The translations under genes and the position numbers were made by a program. This document shows, in pieces, positions 1-8,581 of a stretch of DNA of 64,000 bases. Position 1 is the first letter of the stretch, and the number at the start of each line of letters is the position of its first letter. The notes under the pieces are model-generated. The model ran no database searches. It was not told where the DNA came from and was given only the letters and a program-made list of their open reading frames with translations. The DNA is from Leeuwenhoekiella palythoae (GTDB lineage Bacteria; Bacteroidota; Bacteroidia; Flavobacteriales; Flavobacteriaceae), in assembly GCF_900130045.1 (NCBI RefSeq), contig NZ_FQXT01000005.1, positions 283,814 through 347,813 of the forward strand, given 5' to 3'.

Positions 1-945
1 CGCATATTCACTGTTAATCGGAATTGATTTTGGCTCACCTTCTTCGGTGTAAACAAGCTCACCGGTAATTTTACGTGTTCCAACGTTTCCTGCAGGAAAA
101 TCTAAAACGACTTGACCTGCTTGTAAATTATCTACCTCATTGCCGTTAATAACCACTTTATCAAAATTTAAAGAGTTATCAAAACGTCCTAAAACAACTT
201 TTCCTTTAAAATTCTCACCAGAGAAAAAAGCCGTTTTTTCTGGAATTACGATAGCCTGATAATTACTTAAAGAAACGTCTTTACTAAGCTGTCCTTGTAA
301 AAGCGAAGAATATACTTCAGATTCCGCGGTACGTACATCATTTTGCATCTGAGTAAAACGCGTGATTGATGCCGCTAATGGATATCCCAGAAAGTTATAG
401 CGCAACCAATCAATCTTTTTGCCGTCTTTGTTAATTTGCGGCTCCACTGCAAATGTGCGTTCGATAATAGCATTCACTTCGCTAAACTCCGGACCTAAAG
501 CATTTTTCATTTCTGACTTATAGTTCTCGATTTTAGCTAAGAACGCATCACCTTGTTTAGTATAACGATCTCCGGTAAACCATAATTCATCAAGAACAGC
601 GGTTTTATCTAAGTTCGCGTAACTACTGGTGTCGATACCGTCTGTAAGCGTGTCTTTTATGCTTCCTAAGTAGTTAAAGAATTCATCTGATATTTCTTTA
701 ACCTCTTTCGCTTTTCCTAGCAACGGCTGATACTTAGCCGGTTGCTCGGTAGCCTTTTCTTCTAAACCAGCCATTGCCAGCTGATTGTCTTGTTCTAAAC
801 GCGCGTTTGAACTAGTGAATTTCACGTCAAATATTTTAAACGCGTTTAAGATCTCTTTATCTACGTTCATCGCAATCATCGCGATAAAAACGAGATACAT
901 AAGATTGATCATTTTCTGTCTTGGCGACTGTCCTCCTCCTGCCAT
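1..945 (-). CDS. gldM: GldM, gliding motility / type IX secretion motor protein (N-terminal part, cut by window edge)
   Basis: The reading frame is open from an ATG at 945 to the window edge, giving 315 residues without a stop. It begins MAGGGQSPRQKMINLMYLVF, the characteristic GldM start: a short cytoplasmic tail followed by one transmembrane helix (about residues 12-30). The rest is the start of the long periplasmic part, rich in charged helices. GldM pairs with GldL in the inner membrane to form the proton-driven motor of the type IX secretion system and gliding machinery, and its periplasmic domains reach the GldK/GldN ring. It lies 47 bp downstream of gldL in the same operon; gldN is expected beyond the left edge. 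The C-terminal domains cannot be judged here. Confidence 0.95.
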   Translation of the reverse strand, partial: MAGGGQSPRQKMINLMYLVFIAMIAMNVDKEILNAFKIFDVKFTSSNARLEQDNQLAMAGLEEKATEQPAKYQPLLGKAKEVKEISDEFFNYLGSIKDTLTDGIDTSSYANLDKTAVLDELWFTGDRYTKQGDAFLAKIENYKSEMKNALGPEFSEVNAIIERTFAVEPQINKDGKKIDWLRYNFLGYPLAASITRFTQMQNDVRTAESEVYSSLLQGQLSKDVSLSNYQAIVIPEKTAFFSGENFKGKVVLGRFDNSLNFDKVVINGNEVDNLQAGQVVLDFPAGNVGTRKITGELVYTEEGEPKSIPINSEYA

Positions 946-992
946 AGTGTGGTTTTTCTACTGAATTATTAAATTAGTATCAAGAATTCAGC

Positions 993-1631
993 TTAGCGCT
1001 TATTCATTGCAGAAAGCATTCCACCATAAACGCCATTAAGAGAAGAAAGGTTAGTCGCTAGACTTTCCATTTGTTCTTTAAGTCTTCCGGCGTTATTAGC
1101 AACCTCATTATTAATTTCAGCCTGACGACCTGCAGCTTCAACCTGTACTTTATACAAGCTGTTTAAAGATTCTAATTGTGCAGCAGCAAGTGACATTTCT
1201 TGGCTGTATTTTTTTGTAGAGTTCATCGCTTCAGCAGTAGGAGCCATTCCTTTGGCTGCTCCTTCAAAGCTTCTAATACTTGTGCTTAAGCTGGTCATCA
1301 ATTCAGAATCAATGCGTGCATCTTTAAGCATCGCATCTAGTTTTTCTGAAAGTAAACCTTTAGCTTCTGTTGGCTCTTCAACAAGTTTAGCTTTTTTAAC
1401 CGCTGGAGCGTCTCCGGCAAGTTCAGGGTAAACTAACGACCAGTCTAATTCTTGGGTTGGTCTTTCAAAAGCTGAATAGCCAAATACCAAAGCTTCAACA
1501 ACCATCCCTAGTGTTAAGATCTCAGATCCTCCGGGCCAGTGCTGAATTTTAAAAAGTGCTCCTACAATTACTACTGCCGCTCCAAGACCGTAAATCATAT
1601 TAGTCACTGAAAGTTTTCCTTTTTTTGCCAT
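993..1631 (-). CDS. gldL: GldL, inner-membrane motor subunit of type IX secretion / gliding
   Basis: A protein of 212 residues with two transmembrane helices near the N-terminus (about 10-27 and 36-53) and a cytoplasmic tail predicted to be helical. Lys28 in helix 1 and Glu46 and Glu56 in and after helix 2 appear to correspond to the charged residues tied to proton use in studied GldL proteins; this correspondence is by eye. GldL and GldM form the motor that powers secretion of CTD-bearing proteins and adhesin movement. The gene lies between gldK and gldM in the standard order. The length is close to family norms and the start MAKKGKLSV places helix 1 correctly. Confidence 0.95.
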   Translation of the reverse strand: MAKKGKLSVTNMIYGLGAAVVIVGALFKIQHWPGGSEILTLGMVVEALVFGYSAFERPTQELDWSLVYPELAGDAPAVKKAKLVEEPTEAKGLLSEKLDAMLKDARIDSELMTSLSTSIRSFEGAAKGMAPTAEAMNSTKKYSQEMSLAAAQLESLNSLYKVQVEAAGRQAEINNEVANNAGRLKEQMESLATNLSSLNGVYGGMLSAMNKR

Positions 1632-1695
1632 TTTAATAGATTTTTTGTTTTTGTGAAATTAGGTTAAGATATATTTTGGGGAAATATATTAGAGG

Positions 1696-3069
1696 TTAGC
1701 GTCGAGACGGGCCTTTTCTCATATTGACTTCTTGATCTACTCCAAGATAGTCTTGAACGGTTCTAAACCCGATGTAACTACGTGCAGAATCTGCATATTC
1801 ATAGTCACGTGTGCTCACTTGAATTAAGTAAGCAACATCTTTCCAAGAGCCGCCGCGCACCACTTTGCGCTCATTTTTAGTATCGTTTACATTAGGGTTC
1901 ATTGTAGAAATGTATTCGTATGCGTTAGGATCGTATGATGATCCTACCCACTCCGAAACATTTCCTGCCATATTATACAAATCGTAATCATTAGGCTCAT
2001 AAGAATCTGCCTCTACCGTGTACAATGCTTGGTCAGCTGCATAATCACCACGCAAAGGCTTAAAGTTTGCCATAAAACAGCCACGATCGTTCTTAGTGTA
2101 AGGACCACCCCAAGGGTAAGTTGCTCCTTCTAAACCACCGCGCGCAGCATATTCCCATTCTGCTTCACTAGGAAGTCTAAAACGGTTTACAAGCTCTTGA
2201 CCACGTTGTTTCTTATACGAATTCTTATTATCAGTACGCCATTGGCAGAATGCTTTTGCTTGCTGCCAGCTAACTCCAACTACAGGATAGTCATCATAAG
2301 CACTATGCCAGAAGTAATCATTATGCATAGGCTCATTATAAGAGTAAGCAAAATCCTTGATCCAAACTGTAGTATCAGGATAAATTTTGGTTTCTTCCGT
2401 AATGATAAAATCTTTTCGAGAACCTTTCTTTTGGCGGGCCGCAGCCTCCATATCTAGATACTTGTATTTAAAAACAAGCTTTTCTACGTCAACCGTACGC
2501 TGCCCGTTATATGCTTCTTCTAATGGAATATACATCGTGTCCATCACAGAAACGTAATACTCATCAGGATAATTCATAGGATCTTCGATTAGATCAATAT
2601 CCCAGTTTAATTTACGATCACTATAGTCATCGCTTAAGCTATAGTAGTTATCATACATATATTGCTCGTAAGGCGTCATATTATTAGGATCATAGTCCTG
2701 AAACGCATACTCACCTATGCCACCAGTCCCAGGGGTTTCTCCCATAAGATCAGCTTCGATCGCTAAACGTGCACGAATAACAGAGTCTCGCACCCAGCTT
2801 ACAAATTGACGGTATTCTGAATTGGTAATTTCGGTTTCGTCCATGTAGAATGAACGAACAGTAACAGTTTTAGTTGGGGCATTCTTGATGGCTGCGATAT
2901 CATCATCACTTTTACCCATGATAAAAGCCCCACCAGAGACTAACGTCATTCCGTAGGGTTTTTCAGGATTCCATTTTTTGCCTTTTACTCCCACAAGTTC
3001 GCCACGGTCATTGCGACCACAACTCACTAATAAGCTTACCATCGCAATAAATGCAATAAACTTCTTCAT
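1696..3069 (-). CDS. gldK: GldK, lipoprotein with sulfatase-modifying-factor (FGE-like) domain, type IX secretion ring
   Basis: A lipoprotein of 457 residues. The signal peptide ends in a lipobox with Cys17 (SLLVSC), followed by an FGE/SUMF1-type domain whose hallmarks are the N-terminal GGAFIMG and the C-terminal RLPSEAEWEYAARGG, NMAGNVSEWV and VVRGGSW blocks. A family-typical insert (about residues 90-250) separates the first strand from the rest. GldK lies at the periplasmic face of the outer membrane and forms a ring with GldN. The FGE-like fold is not known to act as an enzyme in this family. It is first in the gldKLM run, with a 64-bp gap before gldL. A separate promoter may lie in the 107-bp gap upstream. 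Confidence 0.95.
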   Translation of the reverse strand: MKKFIAFIAMVSLLVSCGRNDRGELVGVKGKKWNPEKPYGMTLVSGGAFIMGKSDDDIAAIKNAPTKTVTVRSFYMDETEITNSEYRQFVSWVRDSVIRARLAIEADLMGETPGTGGIGEYAFQDYDPNNMTPYEQYMYDNYYSLSDDYSDRKLNWDIDLIEDPMNYPDEYYVSVMDTMYIPLEEAYNGQRTVDVEKLVFKYKYLDMEAAARQKKGSRKDFIITEETKIYPDTTVWIKDFAYSYNEPMHNDYFWHSAYDDYPVVGVSWQQAKAFCQWRTDNKNSYKKQRGQELVNRFRLPSEAEWEYAARGGLEGATYPWGGPYTKNDRGCFMANFKPLRGDYAADQALYTVEADSYEPNDYDLYNMAGNVSEWVGSSYDPNAYEYISTMNPNVNDTKNERKVVRGGSWKDVAYLIQVSTRDYEYADSARSYIGFRTVQDYLGVDQEVNMRKGPSRR

Positions 3070-3102
3070 AAGTAAATTAGGTTAAATCTAGATTTGAGAC
3101 AG

Positions 3103-3133
3103 TAAACCTATCTATAAAAATGCTAAAAAGCAA
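3103..3133 (-). promoter_or_regulatory. possible gldK promoter
   Basis: Read on the minus strand, TAGGTTTA (3103-3110, one mismatch to TAnnTTTG) lies 20 bases after a TTG (plus-strand CAA at 3131-3133). This fits the Bacteroidota housekeeping sigma pattern loosely. It would place the start of transcription about 30 bases before the gldK ATG and let gldKLM be made separately from topA. This is pattern matching only. Confidence 0.3.
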
Positions 3134-3176
3134 TTTTTTGATAAAAATAACATTCAAACCCAGAAATTTTTGTTAA

Positions 3177-4343
3177 TTAAATTTCGTTCTTGCGTTTTGC
3201 CTTATACCATCGCTCGGGAATCTCCTGATTACAGGCGTTCTCATAATCTTCTTGCGTGCAAGGTAATAACGTATGTCGCTTTAATTTATTATTAACACCT
3301 TCTAAGAAAGGTATTTCTATCCACCATCGTTCTGACTTGGTACTTTTATAAAAGCTCAACAGCTCATCATCTACCGGAACATTGTAATGCAGAAAATCTG
3401 TATCCCTATCAGTTAGGGATTCAGTCATTCTGTAATTTACACCTTCAATAAAATACCAAATTAATTGTGCAACCAATGCCGAAGCGGTCTCTGTGTTTCC
3501 AGCTAACAGATATTCAAAAATCCCAAAAACACTTACACGATCGCTAAGCCCCGCATACCTAGTAATGGCACAAGCCTCTCTTCCGTTGAAACCATTAACT
3601 TTTTCAGGGTGCATCCCTCCTAAAACTTCTGATTGAACAGAAGAAAGATCAAAACTCACCACATCAGCATCTCGCATCACAGGCTCAACACTACTTAAAT
3701 TAGACACCGTATTCCCCAGCCTAAACGAGTCAAAATACAGTTTTTCCATCAAGTCAATTTCCTCCTGACTATTATAGTAGGTTTGATACCCCAAGTTGGA
3801 ATAATTGAACAAATTATAAGGCTGATCGATGATTATTTTACCCACAAAAGATTTGTGCGTCATAGGCAGACTGCTGTCACCCAGATCAAAACAACCGTCA
3901 ACATTCACCAGGTTAACCATTTGATCCAGATTATCAAAAGCGCGATACAGCGCATACGTCAAATCCTGACTTCCTCCTATAACGACTGGAATCACGTTAT
4001 TTTTTACCAGCTGCGCAACCATATCCTGAAGCGCATAAAATGTATCTGAAATTTGATCGCCAGCTTCTAAATCTCCCAGATCACCAATTACCGTATGCCA
4101 ATTCCCCGGAAACAATCGATACAACGCTTTGCGTATAGGCGCAAAATCAATCAAGGTTTCCTGAGTGTCTGCTGCGCCCCGATTTTCACGAACGCCTATT
4201 ATGGCGATCTGAAGTTCGCTAAGATTGGGCAACCCATCTTGGCGTGTATGCAGGCGAATCTGATTAAATAAACTTTGCTCATGTAATAATGCGGAATGCG
4301 CTATTACAGCATCTGAAATAGGCAGAAGGTTCTCAAAAGCCAT
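3177..4343 (-). CDS. arginase/formimidoylglutamase-fold protein with degenerate metal site
   Basis: A protein of 388 residues with the ureohydrolase (arginase, agmatinase, formimidoylglutamase) fold, likely to be annotated as formimidoylglutamase. The three metal motifs can be located but are damaged. GGDHS is GGSQD (123-127), DAHxD is DGCFD (149-153), and SxDxDxxDP is SFDLSSVQ (230-237). Thus three of six manganese ligands (two His and one Asp) are replaced by Gln, Cys and Ser. Hydrolysis with a normal binuclear centre is unlikely; a structural or binding role is inferred. The gene sits 3 bp after topA and 107 bp before gldK, so it is probably transcribed with topA. No hut (histidine-degradation) genes are nearby. 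Confidence 0.8.
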   Translation of the reverse strand: MAFENLLPISDAVIAHSALLHEQSLFNQIRLHTRQDGLPNLSELQIAIIGVRENRGAADTQETLIDFAPIRKALYRLFPGNWHTVIGDLGDLEAGDQISDTFYALQDMVAQLVKNNVIPVVIGGSQDLTYALYRAFDNLDQMVNLVNVDGCFDLGDSSLPMTHKSFVGKIIIDQPYNLFNYSNLGYQTYYNSQEEIDLMEKLYFDSFRLGNTVSNLSSVEPVMRDADVVSFDLSSVQSEVLGGMHPEKVNGFNGREACAITRYAGLSDRVSVFGIFEYLLAGNTETASALVAQLIWYFIEGVNYRMTESLTDRDTDFLHYNVPVDDELLSFYKSTKSERWWIEIPFLEGVNNKLKRHTLLPCTQEDYENACNQEIPERWYKAKRKNEI

Positions 4344-4346
4344 GGA

Positions 4347-6857
4347 CTACTTCTTTTTTGCAGTTGATTTCTTTCGGGTAGTTTTTTTCTTAGTCGCTTT
4401 TTTCTTTGGCTTAGGACCTTGCTTTTCTAGAATATCTTTCACCTCTTCAAGCGTCAGCTTTTGAGCATCTACCGTTTTTGGAAGCTCGATCTTCACCTTA
4501 CCTTTAATGATATTCGATCGTCCCCATCTGGCTTTTTCAACGCGTATGCCTTCATCTTTGAAGTCGTGAATGATCTTATCTTTTTCCTTTTGCTTTTTAT
4601 CTTCAATTAGCTGAACGATATCTTCATCAGATAGATTATCAAAGTCGTACTTCTTATTTACATTGATAAACATTCCATCCCATTTGATGTACGGACCAAA
4701 GCGTCCAACACCCTTTTGCACCGGCTTATCTTCATAATGATAAATAGGCGCATCAGCTTTTTGCTTCTCCTTAATATAAACAACAGCCTCATCGTACTCA
4801 ACCTCTAAAGGATCTTTTCCTTTTGGAAGCGACACATAGGTTTTACCAAATTTCACATACGGACCAAAACGCCCGTTATTTACCTCAACCGTCTCTCCTT
4901 CAAACTCACCCAATTCACGTGGAAGCTTAAACAGATCCATAGCTTCTTCAAACGTGATGCTTTCTAATTGCTGATCAGGAAGGAGACCTGCAAACCTTGG
5001 CTTCTCTTCATCTTCTACCGAACCTATTTGCACCATCGCCCCGTACTTACCTAAACGTACACTTACCGGCTTTCCGGTTTTAGGATCTTCTCCTAAAACA
5101 CGCTCACCAACTTCACGCTCTGCATTTTCGGCAACATTCATTACCTGCGGATGAAAATCTTTGTAGAAGTCTTTCATCATTTTAGTCCACTCCTCATTTC
5201 CTTCTGCGATCTCATCAAAGTTTTCTTCAACTTTTGCAGTAAAATTGTAGTCTAAAATATTCTCAAAGTGATTTACTAAAAAGTCGTTCACCACCATCCC
5301 AACATCTGTTGGCACCAGTTTTCCTTTATCAGAACCTACCTTTTCTGTAAGCTTCTTAGCGCTCACTTTCCCTTTCTTTAGCGTAAGTAGGTCGTATTCT
5401 CTTTCGGTACCGTCTACGTTACCTTTCTCGATATATTTTCTGTTCTGAATCGTAGTAATGGTAGGCGCATAAGTTGAAGGTCGCCCGATACCTAATTCTT
5501 CTAATTTTTTAACCAAAGATGCTTCGGTATAACGGTAAGGCGCTCGGGTAAAACGCTCTGTTGCCGTAATCCAAAGATTGTTTAGCGCTTCGCCTTCTGT
5601 CAACGGAGGCAGGATTCCGCTTTCTTCTTGATCTTCATCGTCGGTTCCTTCAAGGTACACTTTTAAGAATCCGTCAAATTTGATCACCTCACCATTTGCA
5701 GTAAAATTAAAAGGGTGATTAGACGATGCGATCTGAACATTAGTGCGCTCCAATTTAGCTTCACTCATTTGCGAAGCGATTGCACGTTTCCAGATCAACT
5801 CATATAAACGCGCTTGATCGCGCTCTAGATTTACAGTATGTCTGCTAAAATCTGTAGGTCGTATCGCTTCGTGAGCTTCTTGAGCCCCTTTACTCTTTCC
5901 TTTATAATTACGTTCTTTATGATACTTCTCGCCGTAAGCAGAAACGATCTCATTTGCTGCTCCTTGTTTTGCATCTTGAGAAAGATTCACACTATCAGTT
6001 CTCATATATGTAATAAGACCAGCCTCATAAAGACGCTGAGCCATATTCATTGTTTTACTCACCGAGAAGTAAAGCTTTCTTGATGCTTCCTGCTGAAGTG
6101 TTGACGTCGTGAATGGTGGCGCCGGATTCTTTTTAGCAGGCTTTGTGGTTAAAGCTTCAACCGTAAATGTGGCGTCAGCATTCGCTTTTAAGAATTCTTC
6201 AGCTTCCTTTTTAGTATCTAAATTCTTCGGAAGTTTTGCTTTTAAGGTTTTTCCATCTGCATTGGCAAATTCAGCGTCTACTCTAAAATAGTCTTCGGTA
6301 TTAAAAGCTTGAATTTCGCGCTCCCGCTCTACGATAAGCCGCACAGAAACAGATTGCACCCTTCCGGCGCTGAGTCCGCCTTTTACTTTTCTCCACAAAA
6401 CCGGAGAAATCTCATACCCCACAAAACGATCTAAAACACGTCTCGCTTGTTGTGCATTAACCAGATTATAATCTATATCCCGCGGATTCTCAATCGCTCG
6501 TAAAATAGCCTTCTTGGTAATTTCAGAAAAGACAATACGCTTGGTTTTATCTTTATCAAGTTTTAGCTCTTCGGCAAGATGCCAAGCGATCGCTTCTCCC
6601 TCCCGGTCCTCATCACTCGCTAGCCATACTGTCTCTGCCTTTTTCGCTAAATCTTTCAGCTTTTTAACAACCGCTTTTTTGTCTTTATTGACCGTATATT
6701 TTGGCGAAAAATCACCATCTACATCTACCCCAAGTTCTTTTGTTGGCAAGTCTGCAATATGCCCAAAACTACTTTCTACTTTGAAATCCTTACCTAAAAA
6801 TTTCTCAATAGTTTTTGCCTTTGCAGGTGACTCAACAATTACCAGATTTTTTGCCAT
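4347..6857 (-). CDS. topA: DNA topoisomerase I (type IA)
   Basis: A protein of 836 residues that relaxes negative supercoils by cutting one strand. The TOPRIM domain is at the N-terminus, with Glu9 in VIVESPAKA and the acidic cluster SDEDREGE (81-88). The catalytic tyrosine is Tyr284 in LITYMRTDS. The C-terminal part carries several repeats of the form RFGPYVKFG/KYGAMVQIG rather than cysteine zinc ribbons, and ends in a Lys/Thr-rich tail (from about 812), as is common in Bacteroidota. The start at 6857 gives the canonical MAKNLVIVESP. It is divergent from miaB and followed 3 bp later by the arginase-fold gene. Confidence 0.97.
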   Translation of the reverse strand: MAKNLVIVESPAKAKTIEKFLGKDFKVESSFGHIADLPTKELGVDVDGDFSPKYTVNKDKKAVVKKLKDLAKKAETVWLASDEDREGEAIAWHLAEELKLDKDKTKRIVFSEITKKAILRAIENPRDIDYNLVNAQQARRVLDRFVGYEISPVLWRKVKGGLSAGRVQSVSVRLIVEREREIQAFNTEDYFRVDAEFANADGKTLKAKLPKNLDTKKEAEEFLKANADATFTVEALTTKPAKKNPAPPFTTSTLQQEASRKLYFSVSKTMNMAQRLYEAGLITYMRTDSVNLSQDAKQGAANEIVSAYGEKYHKERNYKGKSKGAQEAHEAIRPTDFSRHTVNLERDQARLYELIWKRAIASQMSEAKLERTNVQIASSNHPFNFTANGEVIKFDGFLKVYLEGTDDEDQEESGILPPLTEGEALNNLWITATERFTRAPYRYTEASLVKKLEELGIGRPSTYAPTITTIQNRKYIEKGNVDGTEREYDLLTLKKGKVSAKKLTEKVGSDKGKLVPTDVGMVVNDFLVNHFENILDYNFTAKVEENFDEIAEGNEEWTKMMKDFYKDFHPQVMNVAENAEREVGERVLGEDPKTGKPVSVRLGKYGAMVQIGSVEDEEKPRFAGLLPDQQLESITFEEAMDLFKLPRELGEFEGETVEVNNGRFGPYVKFGKTYVSLPKGKDPLEVEYDEAVVYIKEKQKADAPIYHYEDKPVQKGVGRFGPYIKWDGMFINVNKKYDFDNLSDEDIVQLIEDKKQKEKDKIIHDFKDEGIRVEKARWGRSNIIKGKVKIELPKTVDAQKLTLEEVKDILEKQGPKPKKKATKKKTTRKKSTAKKK

Positions 6858-6933
6858 AATGCTCTTTTCAAAAATTTGTCATTTAAAATCCTAAAGACTG
6901 CACAAGTCTACATTTTTTCTGACTTTAGATTGG

Positions 6934-6941
6934 CAAAAGTA
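6934..6941 (-). promoter_or_regulatory. possible -7 element for topA
   Basis: On the minus strand the sequence TACTTTTG matches the Bacteroidota -7 consensus TAnnTTTG exactly. It lies about 77 bases before the topA ATG. No convincing TTG is seen at the -33 distance, so confidence is limited. Confidence 0.35.
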
Positions 6942-7059
6942 GTAGAAAATTTATTATTCGGTATCCTGTCGCTGTTTATAGCAACAAATAAAACCTACCA
7001 GAAGGCGTCCCAAAAATCCATTGCACCCCTTTAAAATTTCTTTTTCATTTTCGGCTTAA

Positions 7060-7096
7060 TGACACTTTGTCACAACTTTTGTTAATCGTATCTTTG
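7060..7096 (+). promoter_or_regulatory. miaB operon promoter with overlapping palindrome
   Basis: A very good Bacteroidota promoter is present: TTTG at 7066-7069, a 19-base spacer, and TATCTTTG at 7089-7096. This puts the transcription start about 25 bases before the miaB ATG. The -33 element lies inside the perfect palindrome TGACA-CTT-TGTCA (7060-7072), so a protein bound there would be expected to compete with RNA polymerase. The regulator is unknown. Confidence 0.65.
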
Positions 7097-7125
7097 CCCA
7101 CTATTTTTAGGTAGCAGTACGTATT

Positions 7126-8571
7126 ATGGAGAAGATTATTAACGAAAGCAAACAAGGTGAAGCACTGGTTCTCGAGCCACAAACCACCAATGGTAAAAAG
7201 CTTTTTATAGAAAGTTATGGTTGCCAGATGAACTTTAGCGACAGCGAGATCGTGGCTTCTATATTAGCCAAAGAAGGCTACAATACCACCCAGCATTTAG
7301 AAGACGCCGATCTGGTTTTAGTAAACACCTGCTCTATTAGAGACAAGGCTGAACAAACGGTGCGTAAGCGTCTTGAGAAATACAACGCCGTTAAAAAAGG
7401 AAATCCAACGATGAAAGTTGGTGTTCTGGGCTGTATGGCAGAGCGCTTAAAAAGTAAATTTCTTGAGGAAGAGAAGATCGTTGACCTTGTAGTAGGCCCT
7501 GATGCATATAAAGATTTGCCTAATCTTTTAGGCGAAGTTGAAGAAGGTAGAGACGCTATCAACGTTATTCTCTCTAAAGAAGAAACCTATGGCGACATCG
7601 CACCGGTGCGGTTGCAAAGCAATGGCGTTACCGCTTTTGTGAGCATCACCCGAGGTTGTGATAATATGTGTACCTTTTGTGTGGTGCCGTTTACCCGTGG
7701 TCGCGAACGCAGTAGAGATCCTCAAAGTATCGTTGAAGAAGTAAATGATCTTGCGGCAAGAGGCTTTAAAGAAGTAACACTTCTTGGGCAAAACGTAGAT
7801 AGTTATTTATGGTACGGTGGCGGTCTTAAAAAAGATTTTGAAAAAGCCAGCGATATGGCAAAAGCTACCGCTGTAAATTTTGCAGGCCTACTCAGCCTTG
7901 TTGCCGAAGCACAACCTAAAATGCGCATTCGCTTTTCCACTTCTAACCCACAGGATATGACGCTTGATGTGATAAGAACGATGGCAAAATATCCTAATAT
8001 ATGTAAATACATCCACTTACCTGTACAGAGTGGTAGTGATCGTATTTTAAAAGAAATGAATCGCCTGCATACCCGTCAGGAATATTTTGAGCTTATAGAC
8101 AATATCAGAGAAATTATACCAGATTGCGCGATTTCTCAAGATATGATCACCGGTTTCCCTACCGAGACCGAAGAAGACCATCAAGACACCTTGAGTTTGA
8201 TGGAATATGTAAAATATGATTTCGGGTTTATGTTTGCCTATAGCGAACGCCCGGGAACTTTAGCTGCACGTAAACTGGAAGACGACATACCATTAGATGT
8301 AAAAAAACGTCGCTTAGCCGAAGTGATCGCGCTTCAACAAGAGCACTCTTTATATAATACACAAAAGCAAGTAGGCAAAACGGTTGAAGTTCTTATTGAG
8401 AAGGCCTCAAAAAAGAGCGATGCAGAATGGGCAGGTCGCAATTCCCAAAATACCGTAGTTGTATTCCCTAAAGAGCACTACAACGTAGGTGATTTTGTAA
8501 ATGTTGAAATACTAGATTGCACCAGCACTACGCTTTTGGGAAAAGCCGTTGGATATTCAGATAATAATTAA
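7126..8571 (+). CDS. miaB: tRNA-2-methylthio-N6-dimethylallyladenosine synthase MiaB
   Basis: A protein of 481 residues, a radical-SAM methylthiotransferase that adds the methylthio group to i6A37 of tRNAs reading UNN codons. The order is the N-terminal UPF0004 domain with three cluster cysteines ([22 protein letters not shown]), the radical SAM motif in [19 protein letters not shown] (CxxxCxxC), and a C-terminal TRAM domain. The MiaB-type PFTRGRE sequence separates it from RimO and MtaB. A short N-terminal extension of about 20 residues precedes the first motif. It heads an operon with the sigma-54 activator 10 bp downstream. Confidence 0.96.
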   Translation: MEKIINESKQGEALVLEPQTTNGKKLFIESYGCQMNFSDSEIVASILAKEGYNTTQHLEDADLVLVNTCSIRDKAEQTVRKRLEKYNAVKKGNPTMKVGVLGCMAERLKSKFLEEEKIVDLVVGPDAYKDLPNLLGEVEEGRDAINVILSKEETYGDIAPVRLQSNGVTAFVSITRGCDNMCTFCVVPFTRGRERSRDPQSIVEEVNDLAARGFKEVTLLGQNVDSYLWYGGGLKKDFEKASDMAKATAVNFAGLLSLVAEAQPKMRIRFSTSNPQDMTLDVIRTMAKYPNICKYIHLPVQSGSDRILKEMNRLHTRQEYFELIDNIREIIPDCAISQDMITGFPTETEEDHQDTLSLMEYVKYDFGFMFAYSERPGTLAARKLEDDIPLDVKKRRLAEVIALQQEHSLYNTQKQVGKTVEVLIEKASKKSDAEWAGRNSQNTVVVFPKEHYNVGDFVNVEILDCTSTTLLGKAVGYSDNN

Positions 8572-8581
8572 TCGATTATAG

